Shown: positions 1 through 13,600, counted from the stretch's first letter. The stretch is DNA of 64,000 nt from Microstegium vimineum (GCA_022036555.1 CM039137.1:27893862-27957861), one strand, 5' to 3'. Program-made: numbers and translations. The notes: generated by a model from the letters alone, not told the origin.

Positions 1-150
1 TTAAGGGAGAAAAGAAATCAGACTATGCTGTCTTCATAGAGATTAAAAATTAAGAAGGGTGCTCAACCAAGATAGTGGCTGGGGGAAGGGTAATTAGTGC
101 CCTGAGAATCGCCCAATGTTTGTGAGTGGTTAATTTTTATCCTCACTTTA

Positions 151-1066
151 GAGCATCTCCAACAACTTCTTAAAATTTACTTGGCAAATCCTATGTTTTA
201 GCAAGTTGTTAAAATGTTTGGCAGGTGAAAAAAAATGTCTATCTCCAATAAGTTGGTATTTCAACTTGGCAAACTTCACAAAAGAGGCCCACTCGGTCCA
301 TCTCGCGGCTGGACCCGGAAAAAAACCGCCGCGGGGAAGGGTGCATGTCGCGCACCGCCATCTGGTCGAAGCCGCCGTCGGCGTGAGCTCTCACGCCTCC
401 GTCCGGGCGATCAAGCCCTACTCCGATCCGCGAGATCACGCCACAAACTGCCGGCCATCTTCCTCCGCAGTACACTAGAGGAATTCATTGAGACGCACAA
501 AAGAATCCGAGACAAAAACACACATGAACAGTTGAAAGAAGATCTCATCGAACACCTCTGGAACCATCATCCAGATTTATATTAGCTAGTCATAAGCTTG
601 TTTACATTTTGTATTATTCACAAATACATTTCGTAGACACTATTGTCGGGTTGATTGCAAGTATTTTTTTTATATAAAAAAATGCAGTTGATCGTCACAG
701 CACTTTGCACTTTGCAAGTTGTAATCATCACGTCACAGTGTGCCTGTCCCCTTGCCGATCGTTATAGTGTGACAACTGATGCCGATCGTTACACTATGCA
801 GGATCAGCCGAGCAGCACAGCGACACAGTCTGATCACCAACGGTCCCTGTCCTGGCGCGCGCGGGAGATGCCACGCGGGCGCGGGAGGGAATGCGAAAGA
901 TTTACCAAGTTGCTAACGAGTGCGGAGATTTACCAAATCCAGGGCGATGTTTACCAAGTTGGTAAATATACTAAGTAGATTTAAGGAGTTGTTGGAGAGA
1001 TGTTTTTGTGTTTTTTTAAAAAAAATAAGAATATCAAGTAGATTTGAGGAGTTGTTGGAGATGTTC
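151..1066. mobile_element. PIF/Harbinger-like DNA transposon, non-autonomous
   Basis: The element opens with GAGCATCTCCAACAAC (151-166) and closes with GTTGTTGGAGATGTTC (1051-1066), inverted repeats with one mismatch. Both ends are flanked by TTA (148-150 and 1067-1069), the 3-bp target-site duplication typical of PIF/Harbinger. The interior holds a remnant resembling the C-terminus of PIF-type transposases (about 475-585) but no complete transposase. The right end is duplicated: a second terminal-like copy lies at 988-1002, preceded by the same AAGTAGATTT lead-in. The superfamily call rests on TIR, TSD and remnant together. Confidence 0.8.
475..585 (+). pseudogene. PIF-type transposase C-terminal remnant
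   Basis: An open stretch ending at 585 encodes a tail with RIRDKNTHEQLKEDLIEHLW. This resembles the conserved C-terminal tail (RDK..H..L..DL.EHLW) that I associate with grass Harbinger-derived nucleases. The upstream part of the frame (235-474) is basic and low complexity, unlike a DDE domain, so this is a truncated transposase carried by the surrounding element. The family match is from memory of the motif. Confidence 0.5.
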
Positions 1067-1880
1067 TTATATGGTCGTCTGTTATATGAGGTCGTGCTAC
1101 TCACACATGTAATCCTCTAGTGCTTTTTAATCTATATCCTGTTTAACCTAGATCAGTAATAGTAGCATCTAAATCTACTAACTTGTGTTGCTAATAAGTG
1201 CTAGCTCTTTACAATCTTATATTTTAGTATCATCTAAAGTTTTGTTTGGTAAAGCTTTGACTCTTTAAAAAACTTCTCAATAAAGCAACTTTTCTAGTTA
1301 AGTTATAGTCATTTAAAAAAAATTAACAAAAATGATTTTAATGATAGTTTTATAATAGCTTTCATTAAATCTGTTATGAGAAGTTATTTTTTTCAACTCC
1401 GCTCCTGTATACAAAACAATTTCGGTTTCTTTCCTCTCTGCAAGAAGTACAAACGAGTAACGTTGTTAGAGCATCTTCAAGAGCCTTTGTAAAATCTACT
1501 CTCTAAATCATCACTTAGAGAGTTATTTGAGTAAAAATCGTTGTCTATATTTTTATATTCTCTAACAGCTTTTCTATATGTCATGCACAGTCTAGAGAGT
1601 CATTCTCATCTTCTATATTTGACTAGCGAAAAATTTAGAATAGGAGATGGCTATATTTAGACGATTATTTAGATAATATGTTGGAGTGTATTTTTTTATC
1701 AAAATCTCTATTCCTAGCATTTAGAAAAGATTTAGAGAATCTCTTAGAGAAGCTTGTAGATGTTTGGGTGGAGCTGGACCGGCTCCGTCTCCCTAAAACA
1801 TATCTTCATAAAATTCGTGCCGATTAAATTTTTAAATTTGAACTAAGTTTTTTTAAAAAAAATATTAGAAACTTTGCTAT
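1067..1880. other. AT-rich intergenic DNA with MITE-like pieces
   Basis: No gene is seen. A possible decayed MITE spans about 1234-1425, where AAGTTTTGTTTGG faces an imperfect inverted copy. A second Tourist-like piece is listed separately. Confidence 0.5.
1469..1762. repeat. Tourist-like MITE, decayed
   Basis: The sequence starts GAGCATCTTCAAGAGC after a TTA and ends with an imperfect inverted counterpart, GCTTGTAGATGTTT. The interior is AT-rich and non-coding. The right-hand target duplication is not preserved. Confidence 0.45.
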
Positions 1881-2287
1881 GACACCGTGGATGGATTGCT
1901 GCCTGTTGCCTGTATAAAGCACAGCTACCCCTCCCCTTCCACATCTACCCCGCTCCGTTCCCGTCCTCGCCGCGGCACGCTCCGCTCGACTCTCCCGCGC
2001 CGCATCTCCTCAGCTACCTCCGGCTCCGGCCCGGCTTCGACGGTGAGGACGGCGCATCCTATCCCCTCTCCCTTTGACGCCAACACTTTACTCAAACCCT
2101 AACCGTGTCGGTTCTTCCTCGCCGTCGCCGTCTCGGCTTCCGCCTTTCTGCACACCTGCTCCGTTTCTTCATCGAACACAGATTCTGTGCCCCACTCCGA
2201 CGCTACCTATAAATCTCACCAGCACACCCCCGAATCCCGGCAAAACCTACCGGCGGAAGCTAAGCTAGAGCCTAAGCCGCCGCCGCG
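1881..2287 (+). promoter_or_regulatory. NPL4 promoter and 5' UTR
   Basis: A TATA-like TGTATAAAGC lies at about 1910-1919. It is followed by a long C- and CT-rich leader up to the ATG at 2288. A GTGAGGAC at about 2042 could be the donor of a 5' UTR intron; this is inference. Confidence 0.5.
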
Positions 2288-5200
2288 ATGATCCTCCGCA
2301 TCCGCAGCCGCGACGGCACGGACCGCATCACGGTCCCAGACTCAGCCTCCGTCGCCGACCTGCAGCGCCTCATCGAGTCGCATCTCACCGTGCCCATCCC
2401 GCTCCAGCGCCTCTCCCTCGACCCGGCCCTCCTGCTCCCCAACCCCTCCGCCGCTGTCCCACTCCTCGCCGACCCGGCGACGCCGCTTGCCTCGCTCCGC
2501 CTCGCCAACGGCGCCTTCGTCTACCTATCATACCCACCCGACGCGCGGTCCGCCCGCCCGACGCCGCCCAAGGCGCTCTCCGCCGCCGGCTCCTTCGGCA
2601 GGAAGATGACCATGGATGACCTCATCGCGCGCCAGATCCGCGTCACACGCCAGGAGAACGCGGTCTGCGCCGCCGCCAACTTTGACCGCGATTCCGCCAA
2701 CGCGTTCCAGCTCTACGTCGCCGAGTCCCTCGCGTTCGCCGTCAAGCGGGCGGGCTTCCTCTACGGCCGCGTCGACGCAGAGACCAAGGAGGTCTTCATC
2801 GACTTCATCTATGAGCCGCCGCAGCAGGGCACCGAGGACGTGGTCCACCTCATGAGGGATCCCGAAGAGGAGGCCCGCGTCGATACCATCGCAGAGGGGC
2901 TCGGGATGCGCCGCGTCGGCCTAGTGTTCACGCAGGCCGTCGGGAGGAAGGCCAGCGAGACTGGCGAGTACACCATGTCCAACCGGGAGGTTGTGCAGGC
3001 GGCCCAGCTGCAGGCTGAGGGCGGGATCCCGGAGTGGGTCACTGCCATAGTCAAATTGGAGGTTGGGGATGACGGCACTGGGGATGTGCACTTCGAGGCC
3101 TTCCAGATGAGCGAGATTTGTGTCAAGCTCTTCAAGGATGGGGTACTGGAAACTGATGTTCAGGATGCTGATGATCCCCGTCTGTCAAAGATGCGGAAGG
3201 AGGTGGTGGCCGGGGGCAAGGATACTATGGAGGTGGACAATGACTTCTTCCTCGTGCCCGTCAAGATCTCTGATCACCAGGTATACTCCTTTACTCACTC
3301 CTGCTCCTGTAGTTTGGAATTTATGGTTCATATGAATAGTGGATTGGATATAACTTGATGAATAAGGACTGAATATAATATATAGAGGAAGTGGTGCTCC
3401 GAAACCTAAAACACTAGATTGAAACCGTAAAACTAGGTTATAATATATGAGTATAATTGTAGATCATTTCTCTGCAATGTTATTGTCATTTCAGAACCTT
3501 TGAAGGGAACCAAGTAGATATGTGCTTTATACACGTATAGCTCGATCCAATGTGATGTTCAATTCATTGACAATACTGACCTTTCTGAGTGAACCAAGGT
3601 TTACATCTAAATTTACCAATCATTGGTAAAATTAGGTTTTCTCCATTAACAGGAAGTGTTGCCGCATCACTCGCAGTTGGTTAATGTCTTACTTTTTTCC
3701 ATTAAATTTCCCAGTACCCTTTCATTTACAGCCAGCGTGGGCGTGTGATACAAGGCACCTAATCTGGGTTAAAACTTTTAATCTTTTAGGTCAAAGTATA
3801 TATGAATTTGTACTAGGGAGCAGTAAATCTCAATAACCCATTCTTATCAGTGGAGACTATGAATAGCATGTTGATCACAAACATTTTTCATGAGGGATTA
3901 GAAGAGTAGTAATTTGTCACACTATATATTTGATTGACCTGAAACTGTAGGATTGTCCCCTTTGGACACACATACTTTGGACTTGAAACCATAGGATTTT
4001 CCCCTTCGAACACAGGGGGGGGGGGGGGCTATGGAAAAATTTGAGAGGGAGCACGCCTCAAGGGCTGCAAAAATTTAGGTAGCTTAAGCATGGTGAAAAT
4101 TTGTTGATTGCATTAGCTTCAAAATTTATTAGTGGACCTGCCCTGTACCTTCATCGGCTTCTGTGTAGGTTTGCCCCTGCTTCGGTAACTCGACATGTTT
4201 TCCTTGTTGGATGAAAGAATGCTTCTCTGTGTGTGATGTTTGAACTGACACGACCTAGTCCATAGTAGTTAAACAGTGTTTTTTTACTGTTGTTATGTTG
4301 TGGATGAGTCTTAGAATGACACCTAGACATGTGGGATGTATGAACTTCACTGGCATTTTTTTTACTGGAAGATGTGCTTACAGTCCGTATTATCCACAAA
4401 TAGATTTGGTTTGGTTATAAAGATTTACTGTTCCATTAATAGCGTAGTCACTTTTTTTAACCAAAAGAAGGAGCTCTGGCACTTAACATGATCACATATG
4501 CTTGGCTCTAGGGCCTGAATGAGTGTAAAAACTAAAAACCCTTATACAAACAAGGAACATAGTATGGAGAGTGGCCTGCATAAAAGTTATATATTATTTT
4601 GTCATTTATAGGTCACAAGAATGTATATTTCGTTGATTTTTTGGTGCTTTTATTGAAAAAAATGACAGTGTTTTGAGGGGGGTGGTAGAGCCGTACATGA
4701 TCTTGTCAGTTAATTATCACAAGATAACTGTTCTGGACATGTACTTCTTTAGTACCAATGTACCATACTTCTGTTGAGATTAATGGAGCTGCCAGGACTC
4801 AGAATATTTGCAACAAACTTGTAGAAAAAAAGGGGAATTGGTAATATATATCCACTATACCTTTTGCTCCCCCCACCACACACACACACACAAATATTCT
4901 GTGAGTCCACCTTTAAAAGAATTATATCAGAATCTTCTTTTTAAGGGATCTCACATTGAAGGCTCTAAAGTTACTTTTCCTCAAATAAATATTCTACGCA
5001 GTTGCGGGAAGCCTACGGCACTGGGTACGCCCTTTATCTACCTTTGAAAGAATTTTCAGAATCTTCATCTTAAGGGATGTAAGGCTCTACAATCCCAACT
5101 TTCTGTCCTGTGCATGATTCTCCCACTTTAGGTGCAAAGAAATGGAAAAAGGCCATCCATAGGTTGCAATAGGGCATAAGAGTGATGTTTACTTGCTCCT

Positions 5201-6206
5201 CTGTAGGTTTTCATTTTCTGAGATTATTTCTAGAACAGTCTTAGAATATTTTTAACATAGCATATTCTAAAAGCTCTTCATTATATACCATGATAAACTG
5301 TCTTAACTTTGGGTTAGTAAAATCATCTAAACTTGGTAAACGTGGGTGATTGGATATGATTTTCGCACTGATGCTGCATTTAAACTGGCAACATCGAGCA
5401 GGTCATGAATGGTTCTTCGACATAACAATCCTCGCATATTTGGCATTGTATAAGCTGTAGTAAGCATATTTGCTTTCATAATGAACATGCATTTTTCATG
5501 GATGGCTTAGCTTAAAATCAAGCAGAAATTGCCTCCTGATTGGTCCTTGTTCCACCAAGTTAGTGCACTGAAATTGAATAACTGCAAGTGTGGTTCAGTT
5601 GCATGGTAGTAGTGTTATTCATTTATTTTTGATCTGCGTCATCGTGGTTGATTGATGTTTTTATTGGTAAAGAGTGGCATAGTATTTCTGTTAAGAGTTG
5701 TATATCCAACTCTTTCACAATATAGTTCTCACATGTCCTTTAATATATGTAATTAGATTGATGATGCACTAAATTTACACATTAAAAACATCTTCAGCTT
5801 TGGTGACTGTTCTATGTTGGGGTGTGACCATATATTTCATAATTTGTCACAAGGAAGCAAGGAAATAGTTCACTGCCCTCGTGTTAGCTGACTACAGAAT
5901 TATGTTCTACCTATCAAGATGTTCTAACCATGGTTTGCTTGGTGATTGCAGGGTCCACTGTCAGTAGGCTTTCCAATAGAGAACCGTGGAGGTCCTGTGG
6001 GCATGAGTGCGCTGAGAAGTCACCTGGAGCGGATGAAGCATTTGGCATTTGTGAGGCGGATCTCGGACTTCCATTTGCTCCTTAAGCTTGCTACTTTCCT
6101 AGATGTAAAGTCAGACATGCCTTCTATAGCTGCATGTGTAAAAACTCAGAGCAGGGTGCCCGAGGGGTACCAGTTTCTGATCGAGTCCTTTGCTAGCCAG
6201 GGATAA
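2288..6206 (+). CDS. NPL4: NPL4-like protein (CDC48/p97 cofactor)
   Basis: Two coding exons, 2288-3280 and 5952-6206, join in phase 0 (CAG|GTATAC donor, TTGCAG|GG acceptor) to give 415 aa, the usual length of plant NPL4. Residues 1-80 form a ubiquitin-like fold region (MILRIRSRDGTDRITVPDS...). From about residue 105 onward runs the NPL4/MPN-like domain (LYGRVDAETKEVFIDFIYEP; EGLGMRRVGLVFTQ), and exon 2 carries the conserved end (RVPEGYQFLIESF). NPL4 pairs with UFD1 and CDC48 to extract ubiquitinated proteins in ER-associated degradation. As expected for plants, no C-terminal NZF zinc finger is present. The 2671-bp intron holds a G14 run (4015-4028) and a CA repeat (about 4870-4892) but no recognisable inserted gene. 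Exon 1 is strongly GC-rich while exon 2 is not, a normal grass gradient. Confidence 0.93.
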
Positions 6207-7230
6207 TGTTGCTTCTGAAAGCATGACACGACGATGCATAATTTATTTACTTATATCACATCAATCTGTAACTTATGGATGTCTCAGGTGTATAAGTATT
6301 GTTCAATTCTTATGCAATTACCTCTTGTGATAGCATGAGATCTGTCGTTTTGGGGACAATTCTTGAATCTTGCCCTGCACCGAGTCACTGATCGCGCGAA
6401 CCGCAAGTCTTATGAGACCAGGAAGGTACTGAATGTCTGGCACCTGATAGAAAATGTCATGATGTGTGCCTTGTTCTGAAAGAAACGCTTACTAGTTCAG
6501 ACACATGACACTAACGGCATATGTGTGGTCAATACCTTGGTACTATATTCTTTCTCCTCCAACTCCGTTGGAGTTTAGGCTTCGTCAGTTTGGAACAGTT
6601 TCATAGAATTCGTGTTTCACAAGAAAACGCGAGAACAGAAATCAATTCAATTTCACCAGAAAAATAGGAGAATAAGAATGTTTTCCCGAGTTCCCAAATA
6701 TTTTCCCGTGTTCCGAAGTTTGTTCATGTTGTGGGTGGCGGAGTTCGGGATAGCTGGAGAAGTAGAATGAAATTAACTTGTTGCTTGCTGGAGAAGTTGA
6801 ATGAAACGAACTTGTTTCGGTCGCTGTTAGAAATTCGATGAAAGGAATATATATGAAATTTGGAAAATCAGAAAATAATTATGAAATTTGGATATATAGT
6901 TGTATAAAACAATAGTATGTCATCTTCATACATAACTTTATTAGTAGTATTAATCTTTGATAATTGTCTAGATCATACAACAGTCGATCAGCTAGGATTG
7001 GAAATAGTAATGTTGCACACAATTGTACTACATTATAAATATCACTGATACAGCGGCGTCATTCATAATGCATGCTGGTGTAGGAGTTGGCCTTGCATTT
7101 CTTCCTGATCTATCCATCGGTGAGTGCCGGTGAGCACGTCAATCTCAGCCTGTTTGGTACTTTTGAAAGGTATTTTTGAAGTAGATGTCGTTTTAGAGGA
7201 ACCATAAATTATAATTTTTCTACCAGTTTC
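6207..7230. other. NPL4 3' UTR and AT-rich intergenic DNA
   Basis: The first few hundred bases after the NPL4 stop are probably its 3' UTR. The rest has no supported gene. GTTTGG-containing MITE-like sequence near 6570-6830 and 7150-7230 suggests that the copia element landed in older repeat DNA. Confidence 0.5.
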
Positions 7231-7449
7231 CGTTAGTAAAGTGAGACTCAGAGTTGTGCTGCTAGGGCTGAATTGCATCTAGTCTTTGTTCCCTTTTATA
7301 TACAATAGAGCTTCTTGGGATACAAGTTTGCTTTAAAAGCATATTCCTAATGCTGTAAAGTAAAGCTAGCCTAAAGCATAAAGCAACTGTCCAAAAATTT
7401 AAAAGAGACTAACAACTAAAGTGCTCTAGTAGCCAAGGCTTATCTATCA
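7231..7449 (-). repeat. Copia 3' LTR (left on + strand)
   Basis: 219 bp, ending ...TATCTATCA. Its first base pair has decayed from TG to CG (7231-7232), while the partner LTR keeps TG...CA. Confidence 0.93.
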
Positions 7450-7460
7450 ATTCTTCCCCT
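7450..7460 (-). other. Copia polypurine tract
   Basis: Read on the minus strand, AGGGGAAGAAT abuts the inner edge of the 3' LTR, the expected place and composition for plus-strand priming. Confidence 0.75.
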
Positions 7461-7470
7461 AAGCCTTGCT

Positions 7471-10400
7471 TCAGCCAGTCTTGATGATCTTCTTGAGCCT
7501 AATCTTGCTTCTCATGGTTTCAAACTTGGTTCTTCCAAGTGACTTGGTGAGAATATCTGCAAGCTGCTCATTTGTACCGATGTGATCTGCCTTGATGCTC
7601 CCCTCATCTATGCAGTCTCTGATGAAGTGGAACTTAGTCCTTATGTGCTTGCTCCTGTTATGGAACACTAGGTTCTTGGCAAGTGCAAGTGTTGATTTGT
7701 TGTCCACCTTCAACTCCACAGTTTCCACTCTCCTTCCTAGCAAATCAGCCAGCAACCTTGATAGCCATAGTGCCTGAGTTGCTGCTGTAGTCATGACCAC
7801 ATACTCAGCCTCATAGCTAGAGAGTGTCACTACCTTCTGCTTGACAGAATGCCAACTGACCAAGTTGTTGCCTAGGAAGAAAAGACAGCCAGTTGTGCTC
7901 TTACTGGAATCAATGTCTCCAGCTAGATCTGAGTCACAATAGCCCAAGAACCTTGCCGATTTTAGTGCCTTGGTGAAGTGGAGGCCATAGTCAAGGGTAC
8001 CAGCCAAGTACCTGAGAATTCTCTTGACTATCATTTAATGTTCAGTGGTTGGTCTCTCCAAGAACCTGCTCACAAATCCCACTGAAAAAGTCAAGTCTGG
8101 TCTAGTGTGGACCAAGTACCTCAAGCTTCCAAGCAATCTTTTGTATTGTGTTGGATCCACTTCTTCTGTTGTGCTCTCTTTGCTCAGCTTCAACCTTTCT
8201 TCCATTGGAGTGGCAGCAGGGTTGCAATCGGCCATGCTCCCCAACTCCACAATCCTCTTGGCATAGTGGCTCTGCCTCAGAGTGATCCCACTACGGTCTT
8301 GCTGCACTTCTACTCCAAGATAGAAGTTGAGTAACCCAAGGTCACTCATCTCAAAGATGGACTGCATCTCTGTCTTGAAAGCCTTCACTTCTTCTTCCTT
8401 GACTCCAGTGATGATAAAGTCATCCACATAGACTTCAACCAGTAGAACAGAGCCATTTGAGCCTCTTCTGTAGATGGCAGCTTCATGCTTGCTTTGAACA
8501 AACCCCATCTTCTTCAAGGTTGAGTTCAGCTTTGCATTCCATGCCCTGGGTGCCTGCCTCAGCCCATATAGTGCCTTGTGGAGTTGATAGACCTTGTCTT
8601 CTTCTCCTTGGACAGCAAACCCAGGTGGCTACTGCACATAGACCTCCTCCTTGAGCTCTCCATTGAGGAATGCCGATTTGACATCCATGTGATGGACCTT
8701 CCATCCTTCTTGAGCAGCCAAGGCTAGCAACAGCCTGACTGACTCCATCCTTGCCACAGGGGCAAAGGCATCCTCATAGTCAATCCCTTCTTGCTGTACA
8801 AAACCCCGAGCCAAAAGCCTTGCCTTGTGCTTAATCACAGCACCCTCCTCATTCTTCTTCAGCTTGAACACCCATTTCAGGGTGATTGGCCGATGACCAG
8901 CTCGGGGTGGCACCAGCTCCCAGGTGCCATTACGCTCAATAGCGTCCAACTCTTCCTCCATCGCAGCTTGCCAAGCTTGATCATCCTTCGCTTCTGCGTA
9001 GGTAGTCGGCTCGCCCGAGCAGAAGAGGTGCAGCTCGGCGAACAGCCTCTGAGCCAGCGGCGGGGTGGCCTCATCCCCGATGAGGTCAGTGATGCGGCGG
9101 TAGTGCAGTGGCCCACTGCCATGGTAGGCGTCCACCATTTCTTCATCGTCCTCCAGGGGAGTCACGTGCTCGACCCGAGGACTAGAGCCGCTTGCCGCTG
9201 CCGATGGTGCCGCTGCCGATGGCGCGACTGCCGATGGTGCCACTACCGATGGCACGGCTGCCGATGGTGCGTCTGCCGATGGAGGATCCTCTGCTTCCTC
9301 CTCACCTTATGACTGCTCTGGTGTATTGAAGCGCGGCGGAGGAGTTGGCGATGGTGATGCCGATCTAGGAGCTCCAAGCACCACCTCTTCCCAGGGATAC
9401 TCGACGGTGAAGTCGCTGCCACCTTCCTCCGAAGTGCTTGCCGCTGCCGATGTCCAGTCCCAGCCGTGGCCCTCGTCGAACACGACGTCGCGGCTGACGC
9501 GCACGCGCTGGGACACTGGATCGTAGACCTTGTAGGCCTTCGCGCCCTCCGCATAGTCGATGAACACGCCGGCCTCGCCGCGGTCATACAACTTGCGGAG
9601 CTGGGTTAGGCGCCTGGTGTTGGCGACACAGCCAAACACCTTAAGGTGGCCCAAAGTCGGCGATCGGCCATGCCATGCCTCGTAGGGGGTGATGCCCTCC
9701 AGTGCTCGCGTCGGGGCACGGTTCAGAAGGTGCACCGCCGTCATCACGGCCTCCCCCCAAAATCTTGCCGGTAGACCGCGCTGCTTGAGCAGAGCTCGCG
9801 CCATGGCCACCACCGTCTGATTCCTGCGCTCAATGACCCCATTCTGCTGAGGGGAGTGAGGGGCACTGAAGTGCCTTTTGATACCTTGATCGGCGCAGTA
9901 GGAGCTGAACTCGGCGACAGTGAACTCGCCGCCATTGTCCGTGCGCAAGACCTTGAGCTGACAGCCGCTCTCCACCTCTGCTGCAGCCTTGATGCGCTTG
10001 ATTGCCTCCCCAGCAGCATCCTTGGTCGGCAGTAGCGCCGCCCACATGAACCGGGTGGCGTCGTCCACCAATAAGAGGATGTATCGGTTGCCCGCCGAGG
10101 TCGCCGGCGTCACAGGTCCGCAGAGGTCGTCGTGCACCAATTTCAGGTGCTCCTGGGCATGGTACGCCGTCGCGGATGGAAAAGCTCGCCGCTTCTGCTT
10201 GGTGGTGACGCAGACGTCACAGACCTGCTCCGCGTGGTCGATCTTGGGGATCCCACGGGCCATCTCTCCTCTGCTCAGACGCCGTAGTGCATCAAAATGC
10301 AAATGGCCGAGCCTCTCGTGCCATTGCCATGCCTTGTCATCCTTGCGCATAGCGAGACAACAAGGCTGCGCAGCTTCTAAGTGAAGGATGTAGATGCGGT

Positions 10401-10620
10401 TAGCTCCTCGAGATACCTTGGTGAGCAGACGACTGCTGCGATCCCATATACGCAGCACGCCATTGTCGATCTCCACCTTGGAGCCGCCTTCGTCCAGCTG
10501 CCCAAGACTCATGATCGAGTTCTTGAGGGCAGGGATGAAGTACACGCCGTGCAGCACCCGATGCTCGTCGGTCTTGCCTTGGAACACGATGGTGCCGACG
10601 CCGCGGATGTCCACCTTGGA
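7471..10620 (-). pseudogene. Copia pol remnant: integrase, reverse transcriptase, RNase H
   Basis: Read right to left, all in one frame. It begins with the protease/integrase linker, then the integrase HHCC region (HERLGHLH ... CDVC) and the DDE core (VHDDLCGP, LRTDNGGEF, HSPQQNGVIERRN). Reverse transcriptase follows from about 9000 (KARLLARGF, MDVKSAFLNGEL, YVDDFIITG). RNase H starts near 8034 (GYCDSDLAGD, LSSYEAEYV, NKSTLALAKN), and the end is at 7471. Stops interrupt it at 9307, 8629 and 8035. The right boundary is the target duplication of the solo LTR. Confidence 0.92.
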
Positions 10621-10625
10621 CGCGT

Positions 10626-13600
10626 TGTAACACTCCGGGTGTTAATCTTTTAATTTAAAATTTGATCATGTCATCATATGCATTAAGCATCATTCATTTG
10701 TTTGAAAACCTGGCTATGCATTGAACTAAAATAAGTTTAATTGTCTGTGTTTGATCAATTGTTTGTATGCAGGCCATCTTTTCAAAGTCTCAAAATTTAA
10801 AAATTTGTTTTCCAAACCCTTTTTCCAGAGGGGGGTGGATTAAGCCCTAAACATGTTTTTTTTAAATCTATAAAGTTTTTGCATGTGGTTGTTTAAGCAA
10901 AGTTGTAAATCTAAAAATTTTGAACATCTTTCGTGTTCAAAGTTTTTCCTGAAAACCCCTGGAAGCTTGTGCATTTTGCAAAGAAGCCGCAGGGTCAGTT
11001 CTGTCCTTTCCTCGAGCAGTTGCATGGCAGGGTCGTTCTCGACGGTGCCCGGCGCCGACACCTGTCCGTGGACTCCCGTCTTGTCGAGAGTACGTGGCGA
11101 AATCACGGAACCCGTTGTCGCCTTTAAAAGCGGGACACCGTCCTCTCTGTTTTCCTTTCCACGCCACTGCTCCACTCTTCACACTTCTCCTTTGCTCCGT
11201 TCTGTTCCGCTGAGCACTTCACCTCCATTAACGAACTCGTCCGAGCTCGTTAGCTGCTGCCAATCACTCAATCTTTCGTCGTTGCCTTCGCCTTGACCTT
11301 GCGCATCCTTGGGGTAAGTTGGTTGAATTCGTCGGGCCTGTCTTCGTTCAGTGCGGATCCATCTTCCTCAACTCCGACGCAACCGCCGCCGCTCTGGTCC
11401 GTCTTCGATCGGGCTACGCAGGAGCTGCATTGTCTTGTTGTCTTATGTTTCTTGTTCCTTGTTCATCTCTAAGTCTTGTCGGGTTCTCCGTTTTGCAAAT
11501 GGTGGACCATAGCTCCGGGAATATCTTCGTTGCCGCGTAGTTCTTCGTCTCCGCCGGCAGATCTCCATCGACGGTCGTCTCTGCTTCATCTCCGGCCACA
11601 CTTGCTAACGCTTCGTGACCAGGGTGAGCTCCTCGACCTTGTCGCTGTACTCGTTTATTCTTGTATCGAGCCTTAGAGCTCTGTCCTCGAGCGCTGCCGC
11701 TGTTCTTGTTCGGTCGGCAGTGTGTTCGTCGTCTAGTCGTTGTAGTTGATCTTTTCGTGATCCAAGTCTCGCGCTGGCTTCGCCTAGCAGTCCTGAGGCT
11801 AGTTCGAAGGGTAGTTGCCCTCGAGCACGGGCGTGTTTCCTTGGCGCGCGTCGCGCAGATCTCCGTCGACCGCCAGTGCTGTCGTCGAGGGTGTTACTCT
11901 TAACTCTGAGTTTGTTTGGCTTGCGCTTCGCATTGTTTGGAGTCCGCTTAGTTTGCTAGAGTTGTTGGTTGCTCTGATCGAGGGTCGATCGAGGCCTAGC
12001 CTCTCTGATCGAGGGTCGATCGAGGCCTAGCCTCTCTAATCGAGGTCTGTTTTCGTCGATCGAGGCCTAGTTTTCCGATCGAGGCCTCTCTTCTTCGTTC
12101 GAGGTCTGTTCTCGATGGTGTGCGATCGGTCGAGCCCTGTCCGACCGCCAGCACCCTCGATGAGGTGTCTCTGAAGGTTTGTTTGAGTCGTGGCGCACCT
12201 CTTTGGGTTCGGCTCGGCAAGCCGAGGCAAGTTCGAGGGGTAGCCGTTCGGTTTGGTCATCGACGGCGACTCGCCGCCGTGTTTTGTGGTTCTCGACGCC
12301 ACCGCTCGAGCCTCTGTGCCGCTGATGGTCGAGTCTCAGCCGTCCGAGGGTCTTGAGCAGAGTTCTTTCTGTTTTCCTGTTTTTAGTTCTGTAACAATGC
12401 CCTGTTTAATTAAAATGTTTAGAAACCCTAATACCTTTAGGCTTTGAGTGATTTTGGATTGTTTGATAAATATGGTCATATGTCCAGTGACAAACACAAG
12501 TTGGACATGCTCGATGTAATGTTGTTTGCTCAGTTCCTTTAGGTGTAATCTGTTTTAGTCTTCTCTTAAGAGCATGCTTGTTTGTGTTAAGCATCATGTT
12601 TACTATTTAAGACATGTCATTATATCGTGTAGATTGCTCGTTGGTTGGGTTGGATACCTCCAGTGAAGGGGTTTTCTCTCTTGAATCTGAGCCCGAGTTC
12701 GTTTATCCCTCCAACCAAGGCAAGCCCCGGTGCATTCAAACACTTCCTTGTATTTAAAATGTTTACTTTAAATACACTTATGCTTATACTATTGCATTAC
12801 GGTATTCAATCAAATTCCTACTTGATGCATAGCCTTACCTTGAATTATTTATTCCAGTACCTTGATACCATTTTAAAAATACTTTTGTTGCTTTATGCTG
12901 CTTAGCACTGCGTAGACCGATAGAGTCAGATGATTTCCTGTCATCTGCGAGATTAGGTGGTAACCTGATTGCTTCGGCAATGGTTCTGTTTTCGAGAAGA
13001 ATAGCGGATTGCTGCGGCAAATGGCTATGTCCTCTTGATGGAAGTAATAATCTGAGACCGGGCGGACATGGTGTTGGAGAGTCACCAGATATGGATATCT
13101 GGTGAGCGGGTTCTTTCCGCCTGTGTCGATTAGGAACCGTCCGATGATGCATGACTAGGGTTGTGACTTTGGAGTACTTATCACATACTCCGGGAAGCTG
13201 GACTCTGGCTATTCTCGCTTGAAGAACGGTTAACCCGCACTGGGAGTGGAGAGATGGCGAGAGTAGTGTGTACCCTCCAAGTTAGCGAACTGGATAGAGG
13301 TGTACTGTGCTCTCGGGTGGCGGAACCCCGGTCTTGGCGAGAGGATCCAGGGAAAGGTAGTCATATGCGTGCTTTAAGCGGCTGTATATGTCGTGTGATA
13401 GGGAAGCCCCAGCTGGGATAAACCGGTTCGAATCGTCGTGTTCCTCGGATATGGAAACATGACCCTGTTTTCTTCTTCGTAGTAATACACTTTAACTGGA
13501 TACTTGTTGGATCCCTTCGTGGATGGTTATTACCTTGTTATCGATCATCCATCCAGATCGATACTTGAGTAATCTTATGGATAACATAAATGATTTCAAT

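Noticed and set aside
235..585. 116-codon open frame as an intact gene
   Set aside because: Only its last 35 or so residues look like a transposase tail, and it lies wholly inside a transposon with TIRs and TSD.
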